The notes: generated from the letters alone by a model not told the origin. Positions 34,258 through 41,797 are shown, counted from the first letter of the stretch. The stretch is DNA of 43,226 nt from an uncultured Oscillospiraceae bacterium (GCA_910587135.1 CAJULF010000024.1:1-43226); one strand, 5' to 3'. Made by a program: numbers and translations.

Positions 34258-34920
34258 TCACACCGCATAAAGACCCTCAAGCTCCATAAGACTTTGCACG
34301 GATAATACGCCGCGCGGCGCTTCTTTTGAATTGCGGTTAAGCCACACCGCCCGTATTCCGACCGCCTGCGCCCCTGCAACATCGCTGCTAAGCGAATCGC
34401 CGACGTGTATGACTTCATTAGGATCAAATCCCGCGCTTTTCAGAGCAAGCAGGAATATCTCGCTTCGCGGCTTATAGGCTCTCGCGTCCTCACTGGTGAA
34501 TATACCCGCAGGTGCAAAGCCATGATATTCCACAGCCCCGCATACGTCATTCCTGTCAATATTTGATACAATATAAACCGGTAGTCTGCACTGTTCAAAA
34601 AAGGGTTTGGAATCCTCGAAAACGGCAGGCTTTTCCCAGAAATCAAACATAAGCTCGCTTAAAATCTTCGCGTTAGCAGTTGATTCAAAATGCTCTATGA
34701 CTTTTCGGAGAGATTGATATTCAAGCTCACGCTGCGTTTGAAAGCTACCGCCAAAGGCTTTGTCCAGACTGAGTTGAAATTCTTTCCACCAAAATCTGCC
34801 TATTTCGGACGCGTTATCCGTATTTCCCGTTTTGGCGATTTCTTTGGTAATACGCCTTATAATCTCGCCGTCCTCATGCACGAGCGTACCGTAAAAATCC
34901 GAAAATATTGCTTTTATCAT
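34258..34920 (-). CDS. HAD-superfamily hydrolase
   Basis: The 220-residue protein has HAD motif I DFYGTL (nucleophile Asp8; Tyr replaces the more usual Asp/Asn before GT), motif II VSNID, a lysine in RAYKPRSEIF, and motif IV HVGDSLSSDVAGA. It has a helical cap, so it is a type I HAD phosphatase with unknown substrate. Its start overlaps the aroC stop (ATGA), so it is translated with the shikimate genes; a link to that pathway is not otherwise shown. Confidence 0.88.
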   Translation of the reverse strand: MIKAIFSDFYGTLVHEDGEIIRRITKEIAKTGNTDNASEIGRFWWKEFQLSLDKAFGGSFQTQRELEYQSLRKVIEHFESTANAKILSELMFDFWEKPAVFEDSKPFFEQCRLPVYIVSNIDRNDVCGAVEYHGFAPAGIFTSEDARAYKPRSEIFLLALKSAGFDPNEVIHVGDSLSSDVAGAQAVGIRAVWLNRNSKEAPRGVLSVQSLMELEGLYAV

Positions 34921-36002
34921 ACCGTTTTTTCATTAAGCGCGGAAAGCAACGCGATGTTGAGCGCCGACTCGACGCATGGAACGGCGCGCGGTACCACGCA
35001 GGGGTCGTGGCGACCCTTTATCACAAGCTCCCGCTCCGTCATTTCCTTGAAATCCACGCTGTTCTGAGGGCGGGATATCGAGGGTGTTGGCTTGAACGCA
35101 GCGCGGAAAATTATCGGCATACCCGAGCTGATACCGCCGAGTATTCCGCCGTGGTTGTTGGTTTTTGTGATTATTTCTCCGTTTTTCAGCGCGAATTCGT
35201 CATTGTTCTCGCTGCCGAAAAGCTCCGTGCAGCCGAATCCGTTACCGAATTCAATTCCCCTTACCGCCGGAATCGCAAAAACAAGTCGCGCTATAATATT
35301 TTCCAGTCCGTCCATCATGGGAGAACCAATGCCTGCGGGGAAGCCGACAGCCGCGCACTCAACAACCCCGCCAACGCTGTCAAGGCTCATGCGGGCATTT
35401 TCTATAACCTCACGCATTCGGCGTTCCGCGGTTTCGTCAACGGTGGGGAAGGGGCGGGATTTCACCGCTTCAAGCTGCTCCGCGGTTATAGTAACGGGGT
35501 CGAAGCTCACATCGCTTACGTTTTTTATGGATTTTATATGCGCCCCCGTAGTTATTCCGCGGCGGGCGAGAATTTGTCCGCATACCGCTCCGGCAAAAAC
35601 CAGAGGAGCGGTAAGCCGCCCCGAAAAATGTCCGCCGCCGCGAGGGTCGTTAGCACCGTTATAGCGCAGAGAACCCGTATAGTCCGCGTGAGCGGGACGG
35701 GCAATATGGGAAATATTTCCGTAATCTCCCGAGTGCTGGTCGGTATTGAAAATAACAGCCGAAAGGGGAGTGCCCGTGGTTTTTCCGTTATACATCCCCG
35801 ACATTATCTCCGGAATATCCTTTTCATTCCGCATAGTCGACGTGCCGTCCTTTTTGGGAGCGCGCCGCGCCATAAATCCCGCTATCTTATCAAGGTCAAT
35901 TTCCTCGCCCGCGGGAAGATTATCCATTACAACGCCGATACCGCGCCCGTGACTCTCTCCGAAAATCGAAACGGAGATACCGCCATTAAATACCGATGAC
36001 AT
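34917..36002 (-). CDS. aroC: Chorismate synthase
   Basis: The 361-residue protein has the chorismate synthase signatures GESHGRGIGVVMDNLPAG and the arginine-rich DPRGGGHFSGRLTAP flavin-binding region. It converts 5-enolpyruvylshikimate-3-phosphate to chorismate using reduced FMN. ATG 36002 follows GAGGTGAG and overlaps the end of aroA by 17 bp; an upstream in-frame start at 36035 would overlap aroA further and lacks this SD. Confidence 0.97.
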   Translation of the reverse strand: MSSVFNGGISVSIFGESHGRGIGVVMDNLPAGEEIDLDKIAGFMARRAPKKDGTSTMRNEKDIPEIMSGMYNGKTTGTPLSAVIFNTDQHSGDYGNISHIARPAHADYTGSLRYNGANDPRGGGHFSGRLTAPLVFAGAVCGQILARRGITTGAHIKSIKNVSDVSFDPVTITAEQLEAVKSRPFPTVDETAERRMREVIENARMSLDSVGGVVECAAVGFPAGIGSPMMDGLENIIARLVFAIPAVRGIEFGNGFGCTELFGSENNDEFALKNGEIITKTNNHGGILGGISSGMPIIFRAAFKPTPSISRPQNSVDFKEMTERELVIKGRHDPCVVPRAVPCVESALNIALLSALNEKTV

Positions 36003-37224
36003 CAAACTCACCTCCGAGCGTTTTGTATACCTCAAAGAAATCCGGGTAGGACTTTCTTACGCACTCCGCGCCGCGTATTATCAGGGGATTTTCGCAGCGT
36101 GTCGCGGCTATTGCCATGGACATGGGTATCCTGTGGTCGTTGTGCCCGAAAATCTCACCGCCTTTAAGAGAGCCGACACCTTCTATTTCAAGGTGATCCT
36201 CGTAAACCGTCACCCTGCCGCCGATGCTGTTCAGACAGTCCGCCGTGACCGCCAGCCTGTCGCACTCCTTGAAGCGCAGCCGCGCAACGTTGGTGAGCCT
36301 GCTTTTTCCCTCACAGAAGCAGGCAAGCACAGTCAGAATCGGGACAAGGTCGGGAATATCCGCACAGTCGATCTCAAAGGGCTTTCCGCCGTTTTGGGCA
36401 AAATCCCCGCAGATATCTTTGATTATCCTGTCCCCTTGGAGAGAATTTTCGCTGAGCCCCTTTATTTGCAGCTCCGAGCCGAGCGCGTTTGCGGTATAAA
36501 AGAAAGCCGCGTGGGAATAATCACCCTCAACTCTTCCCGAAAAAGGCTTCAGCTTCTGACCGCCCTTTATAAAATATCCTCTGTCGGTTTCGTCGACTTC
36601 GCAGCCCAAATCACGCAGTACGCCCAAAGTGATGTCAATATAGGGTTTTGAATTGAGCTTTGAGGTGAGAACGATCTCGCTGTCGCCCTCTAATATCGGC
36701 AGCGCCAGCATAAGCCCCGTGATGAACTGCGAGGATATGCTGCCGTCTATCTCGAATTTTCCCGCCGAGAGCTTTCCCGAAACGGAGCAGGGGAGGGTAC
36801 AGCCGCTTTCCGCCCTGCCGAAATCAAAAGTTATCCCGTGCTTCGGGAACTCATCGGTAAATGGAGTTATTGGTCTTTGCGGCAGCTTGGCGCTTCCGAG
36901 AAATTCCGCGTTTACTCCGAGCGCGCAGGCAACGGGGATAAGAAACCTCAGCGTAGAGCCGGATTCGTGACAATCCAGAACGGCTTTGTCGGGAATTCTT
37001 TTAACTCCTTCAATTACCGCCTTATCGCTTTCAAAATCCACTTTAGCGCCCAAGGCTCTCATGCAGTCCATTGTCGCCAGAATATCAACGGAAGGGTAGA
37101 GGTTGGAAATTACCGAAACGCCGTCCGCGAGAGCCGCCGCTATTATCATTCTGTGCGCAACGCTTTTGGAAGGCGGCAGTGTGACCTCTCCGCGCAGCTT
37201 TTTCGGTGTGATTTTTATATCCAT
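35986..37224 (-). CDS. aroA: 3-phosphoshikimate 1-carboxyvinyltransferase (EPSP synthase)
   Basis: The 412-residue protein has PPSKSVAHRMIIAAALADG at the N-terminus, the ESGSTLRFLIPV substrate-binding loop, GSAKLPQRPI (the phosphoenolpyruvate arginine loop), SSQFITGLMLAL, and the C-terminal KECDRLAVTAD and HNDHRIPMSMAI. It catalyses the sixth step of the shikimate pathway. It sits 9 bp after aroB and overlaps aroC, so aroB-aroA-aroC is one operon. Confidence 0.97.
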   Translation of the reverse strand: MDIKITPKKLRGEVTLPPSKSVAHRMIIAAALADGVSVISNLYPSVDILATMDCMRALGAKVDFESDKAVIEGVKRIPDKAVLDCHESGSTLRFLIPVACALGVNAEFLGSAKLPQRPITPFTDEFPKHGITFDFGRAESGCTLPCSVSGKLSAGKFEIDGSISSQFITGLMLALPILEGDSEIVLTSKLNSKPYIDITLGVLRDLGCEVDETDRGYFIKGGQKLKPFSGRVEGDYSHAAFFYTANALGSELQIKGLSENSLQGDRIIKDICGDFAQNGGKPFEIDCADIPDLVPILTVLACFCEGKSRLTNVARLRFKECDRLAVTADCLNSIGGRVTVYEDHLEIEGVGSLKGGEIFGHNDHRIPMSMAIAATRCENPLIIRGAECVRKSYPDFFEVYKTLGGEFDVIGI

Positions 37225-37233
37225 AGTTACTCC

Positions 37234-38283
37234 TTAGCCCTTAAGAAATTTTTCGTACTCATCAACCGACATTTTTGCGATCTCACTGCTGCCGATATCG
37301 GAACAAATTACTATATTCATACCGCTTGAAAGGTGCTTTTTATCTCCGAGGGAGAGCCTGAACAGCTCGTCTATCGGCGCCGGGTCGGTCAGGGGAAGCC
37401 CGCACTTTGTCAGCAGAGCGTCCAGCTTGTCCGCCGTACCCGTTTTGCACATTCCGCGCTTTTCCGCGATATGGGTAAACATACTCATTCCTATCGCAAC
37501 CGCGCAGCCGTGGGTAAGTCCCGAAAAATTATAATACTTTTCCAGTGCGTGAGCCAGCGTGTGACCGAAATTCAGCAGCATACGCTCGCCTTTTTCCCGC
37601 TCGTCGTTTTCCACGACCTGCCCCTTGATGGTAACGTTTCGCCTCATAATATCCACGATATTCTCCTTGATATCCTTTGCGGAAAGGATATCAAAAAGCT
37701 CAGCAGATTTTATCATTCCGTGCTTTATTACCTCCGCCATTCCGTCGGAGAAAAATTCGGGAGAGAGTGTATTGAGCGTGTCGGTGTCGCATATTACCAA
37801 CCTCGGCTGATGAAAAGCTCCCACGAGATTTTTGCCCGCGGGTATGTCAACCGCGGTCTTGCCGCCCACGGAACTGTCAGACTGTGCCACAACCGTTGTG
37901 GGTATCTGAATGAAATCTATACCTCGCATATAGGTAGCCGCCGCAAATCCCGCGGTATCTCCCACAACGCCGCCGCCGAGAGCGACGATAAAATCCGAGC
38001 GTGTAAAGCCTTTTTCCGTCAGGAAATCATATATTTTCAACAATGTGGTGTGGGATTTGGACGCTTCGCCGTGCGGGAAAACGAATTTTTCGGTCGATAT
38101 ATCCGCTGCGTTCAAAGAAGATACCGTACGCTCACCATAGAACCTGTCCACATTGTCATCGGTTATAATGCAGGCGCGCTTTGCTTTGAGTACCGCGGAG
38201 ATCAGCTCTCCCGCCCTGTCCAGTATGCCATTGCCAATAAGCACATCATAGCTGCGGCTCGCGTTAATTGTGACTTTTTCCAT
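37234..38283 (-). CDS. aroB: 3-dehydroquinate synthase
   Basis: The 349-residue protein has the GGGVVGDTAGFAAATYMRGI NAD-binding motif, TTVVAQSDSSVGGKTAVD, and the zinc-ligand region GHTLAHALEKY with TLSPEFFSDGMAEVIKHGMI. It converts DAHP to 3-dehydroquinate, the second shikimate step. It is the first gene of the aro operon, with SD GAGAGGAA and a consensus-like promoter upstream. Confidence 0.97.
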   Translation of the reverse strand: MEKVTINASRSYDVLIGNGILDRAGELISAVLKAKRACIITDDNVDRFYGERTVSSLNAADISTEKFVFPHGEASKSHTTLLKIYDFLTEKGFTRSDFIVALGGGVVGDTAGFAAATYMRGIDFIQIPTTVVAQSDSSVGGKTAVDIPAGKNLVGAFHQPRLVICDTDTLNTLSPEFFSDGMAEVIKHGMIKSAELFDILSAKDIKENIVDIMRRNVTIKGQVVENDEREKGERMLLNFGHTLAHALEKYYNFSGLTHGCAVAIGMSMFTHIAEKRGMCKTGTADKLDALLTKCGLPLTDPAPIDELFRLSLGDKKHLSSGMNIVICSDIGSSEIAKMSVDEYEKFLKG

Positions 38284-38309
38284 TTATTCCTCTCCCCTCA
38301 TTCATTATA

Positions 38310-38338
38310 ATTGTACTCCAATTCTACGAAAATGTCAA
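38310..38338 (-). promoter_or_regulatory. Promoter of the aroB-aroA-aroC operon
   Basis: Minus-strand TTGACA (38333-38338) and TACAAT (38310-38315) are 17 bp apart, 27 bp before the aroB start. Confidence 0.8.
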
Positions 38339-38373
38339 TACTATAATATATTTTTTGGATAATTTTACGAAAT

Positions 38374-39417
38374 CTATTTATCCTTATGCTTGTTGCCGTC
38401 GACATTGGAGAGCGGGTTTTGTTTCATAGCCTGTTCAAGCTGGGAATTTGCGACGTGTGTGTAAATCTGCGTTGTATTGAGGTTTTCGTGCCCGAGAACC
38501 TCTTTAAGCACTCTTACGTCCACGCCGTTCTGATACATGAGCGTAGCCGCAGTATGGCGCAGTTTATGGGGCGAAAGCCCGACATTATCCAGCCCGCAGG
38601 CTTTCAGACATTCGGCAACTATCTGCTCGACACGCCGGTTTGTTATCCGTGTCCCACGCTTGCTGAGAAACAGCGCGTCGCATTTGGCGGACATATCGCG
38701 GTTTCCAGCCGCTGTTCTTACATCGGGATCGGTTTCGTCGGGCGCAAGATAGTCCATGTAAGCGTTTACACAAGCGTCGTTGAGGTATATTATACGCTCC
38801 TTGCTTCCTTTACCGAGCACCTTAAGAGTGTATACCAGATCACCGCCGTTTCCTCGTGTAGAGCGTATATCACCGAGATCTATCCCCACCAGCTCACTTA
38901 ATCGCATTCCGCAGTTAAGGAAAAACACTATCATGCAGTAATCTCTTTTCTGTGCGGATGTGTCAATATGTGTAAGCATTTCCAGCGACTGCTCAAGCGT
39001 CAGATATTTCGGCAGGGCAGCCTTAGGAGAGGGCAGCTCCAGATTCGCCATCGGATTGACTTCAAACAGGTGTTTATGGTTGGTGAGAAATTTAAAAAAC
39101 TGCCTTAAAGCGACCGCTTTCCGATACCGCGCCTTTTGCTCGTTTCCGCGTTCGCTCTTTACATATACAAGAAATTCCTGCACTAACATCAGATCTACCG
39201 ATTTGACGTCCGATTCTGTTATATCGGAAATGTCGATTTTTGAGAACTCTGCGGGATCGTTTGGGGCGCGTCCGCTTTTGATTTTATAAAATCTGAAAAA
39301 TGTTCTCAGGTCTGCGTAATAGTTCTTTACCGTAAGCTCAGAACGTCCTTTTACTATCTGCTGATAGTAAATATAATCCTTGATTATCTGGGGTGCGTTA
39401 TCATATTGATTTTTCAT
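38374..39417 (-). CDS. xerC: Xer-family tyrosine recombinase
   Basis: The 347-residue protein has an N-terminal SAM-like core-binding domain (YYQQIVKGRSELTVKNYYAD) and a catalytic domain with Arg in GMRLSELVGIDLGD, Lys in GKGSKERIIYL, HxxR in SPHKLRHTAATLMY, His in LGHENLNTTQ and the nucleophile Tyr in IYTHVANSQL. All catalytic residues are present. Size and sequence are those of chromosomal XerC/XerD proteins that resolve chromosome dimers, more than phage integrases. The XerC/XerD distinction is not made here. A minus-strand promoter (39568-39596) and a hairpin (39488-39513) precede it. Confidence 0.88.
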   Translation of the reverse strand: MKNQYDNAPQIIKDYIYYQQIVKGRSELTVKNYYADLRTFFRFYKIKSGRAPNDPAEFSKIDISDITESDVKSVDLMLVQEFLVYVKSERGNEQKARYRKAVALRQFFKFLTNHKHLFEVNPMANLELPSPKAALPKYLTLEQSLEMLTHIDTSAQKRDYCMIVFFLNCGMRLSELVGIDLGDIRSTRGNGGDLVYTLKVLGKGSKERIIYLNDACVNAYMDYLAPDETDPDVRTAAGNRDMSAKCDALFLSKRGTRITNRRVEQIVAECLKACGLDNVGLSPHKLRHTAATLMYQNGVDVRVLKEVLGHENLNTTQIYTHVANSQLEQAMKQNPLSNVDGNKHKDK

Positions 39418-39487
39418 GATTGTTTTTTCAGCGGGAAATTACGGTTCTAATTTCGTAAAATAAAAACTTTTCAGCAGCAAAATTTGT

Positions 39488-39513
39488 GCAGCTTCTCCAA
39501 AGAGGGGAGCTGC
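39488..39513 (-). promoter_or_regulatory. Leader hairpin before the Xer gene
   Basis: GCAGCT and AGCTGC close a stem extended by CTCC/GGGG, located between the upstream promoter and the recombinase start. No strong T run follows on the minus strand, so termination is doubtful. Confidence 0.4.
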
Positions 39514-39567
39514 CTATTTGTGCATAAGCGCCAAAATACCCCCGCCGTCCTTTCGTTGGTTACCCCC

Positions 39568-39604
39568 ATTATACAACAGTAGTGCAGGGCTGTCAAGTAT
39601 GAGC
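39568..39604 (-). repeat. 37-bp direct repeat carrying a consensus promoter, copy 1
   Basis: This copy matches 39960-39996 at 36 of 37 positions. Read on the minus strand it contains TTGACA (39591-39596), 17 bp, and TATAAT (39568-39573). This copy points to the Xer gene about 150 bp away. Confidence 0.85.
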
Positions 39605-39718
39605 AGCCCATCAGCACCGCTATCTTTGTGTGCGCAAAAGAATCCTCTTGAGGACGCTTTTTTGGTTCTTTTTTGGCGTACAAAAAAGAACGAAGCCTTT
39701 GTCTTGCAGTATCTTCCC

Positions 39719-39921
39719 TCTGACAAAAAAATTTTTCGCGTATTGACGGGTTCTTGTCGCGGTGGTATAATGGAAAGCCGACGGGGAGAGAAAACCTTTA
39801 AAATCTATCCTCCGTCGGCAAGGCGAACGCACCACCGCGACAAGGTTCAGTCAATACCCGCCGTTGTCGCTGAGGAACGAAGCGGAACAACGGCGAGCCA
39901 CCGAAAAATATTTTTGTCAGA
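39719..39921. repeat. Nested palindromic element between the promoter repeats
   Basis: The outer arms 39719-39738 and 39902-39921 are inverted copies with one mismatch (TCTGACAAAAAAATTTTTCG). The next arms 39741-39766 and 39831-39856 match at 22 of 26 positions. Inside lie GCCGACGG (39777-39784) and CCGTCGGC (39812-39819), and near the right end CCGTTGT..ACAACGG. The layout resembles a miniature inverted-repeat element or a highly structured RNA. Reading frames through it have no start/SD support. Confidence 0.7.
39743..39771 (+). promoter_or_regulatory. Plus-strand promoter inside the palindromic element
   Basis: TTGACG (39743-39748) and TATAAT (39766-39771) are 17 bp apart. Transcripts would start just before the GCCGACGG..CCGTCGGC hairpin; no protein gene follows within the element. 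Confidence 0.6.
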
Positions 39922-39959
39922 CGGAACGCGCTCGATCCTCGCCCTTGATCATTCGCCTT

Positions 39960-39996
39960 ATTATACAACAGCAGTGCAGGGCTGTCAAGTATGAGC
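39960..39996 (-). repeat. 37-bp direct repeat carrying a consensus promoter, copy 2
   Basis: This is the second copy, with TTGACA (39983-39988), 17 bp, and TATAAT (39960-39965) on the minus strand. It points into the palindromic element, so its transcript would have to be non-coding or run on to the Xer gene. Confidence 0.85.
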
Positions 39997-40330
39997 CGCC
40001 GATTTGATGGAGAAGCTGGGGAACGATTAAGCACGTCGGTGAAAAGAGCCTTAATAAGCTAATGCGTGGCGAGTGCCTTTCAATCGTGAGATAATAAAGC
40101 GAACAGCATAATCGGGCGAGGGGGAGATTATATTTCTCCCTTTGTGCTGCCCTTTGTGGAAAAATTCCTGCCGTGTTGGAAAAAAGCGAGTGTAAGTCGC
40201 GGGCGGAAACAAAAGAAGAAAAAGGTGCATAACCCTCGCCGCCTTAATCGGGAAGCCCTTGCTCCGTCGACCTATCAGCTTAACGGCACACACAAAATGC
40301 AGAATTATATTTCTATGTTGTCATTAAATA
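39997..40330. other. Stretch with no supported gene
   Basis: I see no gene here. The short open frames lack Shine-Dalgarno sequences and family resemblance. Imperfect short inversions occur, but nothing that clearly folds. Confidence 0.5.
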
Positions 40331-40361
40331 TATTGACATTATCAATAAATTTTGATATAAT
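40331..40361 (+). promoter_or_regulatory. Promoter and probable operator of the toxin-antitoxin pair
   Basis: TTGACA (40333-40338) and TATAAT (40356-40361) are 17 bp apart. The perfect inverted repeat TATTGA-N5-TCAATA (40331-40347) covers the -35, which fits autorepression by the antitoxin. The start codon is 22 bp downstream. Confidence 0.8.
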
Positions 40362-40383
40362 ATAGTTAAAGGGGGTGAATAGC

Positions 40384-40644
40384 ATGGCACAAACAAATGT
40401 AAATATCCGTATGGACGAAGAATTGAAAAAACAGTTTGACAGTTTTTGCGGAGAGGTAGGCATGACCATGACAACCGCGTTTTGTGTATTTGCCAAAACA
40501 GTTGTCCGTCGGCATAAAATACCATTTGAGATTACAGACCTTGACATTAATGGATTTACTCCTGCTGAGGCGGCGGAAATAGAATACCGCATTGCCGATC
40601 TGGCGGCTGGGAACGGAAAGGAGCATGACATAATTGACGTATGA
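40384..40644 (+). CDS. Antitoxin of the RelB/DinJ family
   Basis: The 86-residue protein has a ribbon-helix-helix DNA-binding start (TNVNIRMDEELKKQFDSFCG) and RelB/DinJ-like MTMTTAFCVFAKTVVRRHKI. The C-terminal part would wrap the toxin. The start at 40384 follows AAAGGGGGTG; an ATG three codons earlier lies inside that SD. Its stop overlaps the toxin start (ATGA). It probably represses its own promoter through the adjacent palindrome. Confidence 0.9.
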   Translation: MAQTNVNIRMDEELKKQFDSFCGEVGMTMTTAFCVFAKTVVRRHKIPFEITDLDINGFTPAEAAEIEYRIADLAAGNGKEHDIIDV

Positions 40645-40901
40645 GAAAGATTTGGCAGGATAAAGCATGGGAAGAATATGTATCATGGCAGACAACCGAT
40701 AAAAAGCTGCTTAAACGAATAAATCAGTTGCTCTCCGATATTGAGCGAAACGGTAATCAGGGGATAGGCAATCCCGAGCCGTTAAAAGGTAACCTATCAG
40801 GATATTGGAGCAGACATATTGACGGTTTTAATCGGTTGATTTATCGAATCGTTGAAGATACGATAGAAATAATCGCGTGTAAAGGGCATTATGACAAATA
40901 A
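40641..40901 (+). CDS. yoeB: Toxin of the YoeB family (mRNA interferase)
   Basis: The 86-residue protein starts with IWQDKAWEEYVSWQTTDKK and ends ACKGHYDK, both typical of YoeB/Txe. The catalytic set is present: Glu in NPEPLKGNLSGYWSRHI, Arg in FNRLIYR, and the terminal His-Tyr of GHYDK. It cuts mRNA in the ribosomal A site when freed from its antitoxin. A RelB/DinJ-family antitoxin paired with YoeB, more often paired with YefM, is a mixed combination that is nevertheless known. Confidence 0.93.
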   Translation: MRKIWQDKAWEEYVSWQTTDKKLLKRINQLLSDIERNGNQGIGNPEPLKGNLSGYWSRHIDGFNRLIYRIVEDTIEIIACKGHYDK

Positions 40902-40906
40902 AATTA

Positions 40907-40932
40907 CCCCCGAGAAATCGGGGGATTTTTTT
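40907..40932. terminator. Terminator after yoeB, shared with the XRE gene
   Basis: CCCCCGA and TCGGGGG form the stem around GAAA, followed by ATTTTTTT on the plus strand. On the minus strand it follows the XRE stop with TAATTTTATTT, so it serves both converging genes. Confidence 0.92.
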
Positions 40933-41167
40933 ACCAGAATTTCCGCTTGTCGTTGGTGAGCCCTAAAACATAATCTGCGCTTACATTATACAGTTTTGAT
41001 ATGTTTTTAATAAAGTCTGCTGTAACTGGTGTTTCTGCCTTTTCATATCTTCTATATTGTGTTAAATGCAAATTTAGGTGTTTTGCAACTTCTGCTTGTG
41101 TCATGTCTTTATCTTCTCTTAAATCGGTTATCCGTTGATATAGTGTGTTTACTTTGTTATTTTTCAT
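40931..41167 (-). CDS. XRE-family transcriptional regulator
   Basis: The 78-residue protein is a single Cro/CI-type helix-turn-helix domain (LREDKDMTQAEVAKHLNLHL, then YRRYEKAETPVTADFIKNIS and YNVSADYVLGLT). ATG 41167 follows AAAGGAA. It diverges from a strong promoter and lies beside four identical palindromes, its probable operators. The first lies over the likely -35 of its own promoter (TATAAT at 41201-41206, minus). Architecture is that of a phage or mobile-element repressor with autoregulation. Confidence 0.92.
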   Translation of the reverse strand: MKNNKVNTLYQRITDLREDKDMTQAEVAKHLNLHLTQYRRYEKAETPVTADFIKNISKLYNVSADYVLGLTNDKRKFW

Positions 41168-41213
41168 AAAATTCCTTTCTCTATATTGTTCATTATGTAG
41201 ATTATAACTTTTT

Positions 41214-41307
41214 AACACATAGATGTGTTGACAATAACACATCTATGTGTTATAATTTGTGGTAACACATAGATGTGTTATGCCCTATTTTAACACATAT
41301 ATGTGTT
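41214..41307. promoter_or_regulatory. Array of four palindromic operators
   Basis: Four 16-bp palindromes with perfect 7-bp arms AACACAT/ATGTGTT lie at 41214-41229, 41236-41251, 41264-41279 and 41292-41307 (centres 22, 28 and 28 bp apart). The 2-bp centres are AG, CT, AG and AT. The first overlaps the -35 of the plus promoter, the second fills its spacer, and the third sits at its start point. Confidence 0.93.
41228..41256 (+). promoter_or_regulatory. Operator-covered promoter of the accessory element
   Basis: TTGACA (41228-41233) and TATAAT (41251-41256) are 17 bp apart. The 17-bp spacer contains operator 2 almost exactly. It reads rightward towards the small genes of the element. Confidence 0.9.
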
Positions 41308-41319
41308 CCACGTGAAACA
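41304..41319. promoter_or_regulatory. parS: parS-like ParB binding site
   Basis: TGTTCCACGTGAAACA is an exact match to the ParB/Spo0J site consensus TGTTNCACGTGAAACA. Its first four bases overlap operator 4. One match with 15 fixed bases is not expected by chance in 43 kb (about 4 in 100,000). Whether it is the host chromosome's site or belongs to an integrated plasmid-like element is unknown; no parA/parB gene is in the window. Confidence 0.85.
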
Positions 41320-41336
41320 ATTACAAATAAAACTGT

Positions 41337-41363
41337 AAAAAAATCCCCTGCAAAAGCAGGGGA
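41337..41363 (-). terminator. Minus-strand terminator-like hairpin upstream of the 47-residue gene
   Basis: TCCCCTGC and GCAGGGGA form a stem with loop AAAA. On the minus strand seven T follow. It would stop leftward antisense transcripts before they reach the operators; on the plus strand it is a leader hairpin. Confidence 0.65.
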
Positions 41364-41383
41364 AAGGAACGGAAGTGAAACAA

Positions 41384-41527
41384 ATGGCAATAGAATTTAA
41401 ACGAATCATTATCAAGGTTATGTGTGATGTTAGTGCAATACCGTTTAAGAAAATAGAATGTAGGGTATTGCAACTTAAAAGCAGATATCCCAATGCAGAA
41501 ATATTTATTGGTTTTGTTATTCGATAA
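41384..41527 (+). CDS. Small protein of unknown function (47 residues)
   Basis: ATG 41384 follows GGAACGGAAGTG. The product MAIEFKRIIIKVMCDVSAIP and onward is basic, with alternating hydrophobic stretches (IIIKVM, IFIGFVI). I do not recognise it. It is the first gene downstream of the operator-controlled promoter, so it is probably the most tightly repressed gene of the element. Confidence 0.55.
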   Translation: MAIEFKRIIIKVMCDVSAIPFKKIECRVLQLKSRYPNAEIFIGFVIR

Positions 41528-41605
41528 TTGATCTGATTTGCAGACTATGGCACTATTTCCATAACTGCAATAAACCGATTAGGGTATATCCGCCCCAAAA
41601 ACCGA

Positions 41606-41677
41606 CACCATTCAACCGGAAAGGTCTGATTTCTCTAACCTCGTTTAGCGGTTGCGAGGAAAAACAAAACCGCCACC
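41606..41677 (+). repeat. About 71-bp direct repeat, copy 1
   Basis: This copy matches 42370-42440 with only a few differences. It contains the small inverted pair CCTCG..CGAGG and a shared ATTCAACCG..AAAGGTCTGA. Similarity extends weakly upstream into sequence that in copy 2 codes for the end of the 101-residue protein, so copy 1 may be the tail of a lost duplicate gene. Confidence 0.75.
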
Positions 41678-41704
41678 AGCGCGAAAGCGCAGCATACCCG
41701 CCCG

Positions 41705-41735
41705 AAAAAGAAAGAGCCCCCGCCGAAGCGGGAGC
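41705..41735 (-). terminator. Minus-strand terminator 2
   Basis: GCTCCCGC and GGCGGGGGCTC pair around TTC on the minus strand, followed by TTTCTTTTTC. Confidence 0.7.
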
Positions 41736-41797
41736 AAAGATAAATTACATATTCTGTGCTATATGTTCAAAAAGGCTGCATAGAAATGTAGTTCCAA

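Noticed and set aside
34908..35999. 363-codon plus-strand frame opposite aroC
   Set aside because: Antisense of chorismate synthase, no SD.
38374..39417. Xer recombinase as integrase of the adjacent element
   Set aside because: Sequence and size fit chromosomal XerC/XerD, and no attachment-site repeats were found; not excluded but unsupported.
39471..39835. Short minus-strand frames between the promoter repeats
   Set aside because: They run through palindromes and direct repeats, lack SD sequences and match no family.
40051..40293. 80-codon minus-strand frame before the toxin-antitoxin pair
   Set aside because: No SD and no recognised family; its promoter side runs into the TA promoter.
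41214..41307. Possible CRISPR array from four regularly spaced repeats
   Set aside because: Repeats are 16-bp palindromes only 6-12 bp apart, with a promoter inside and no cas genes; they are operators.
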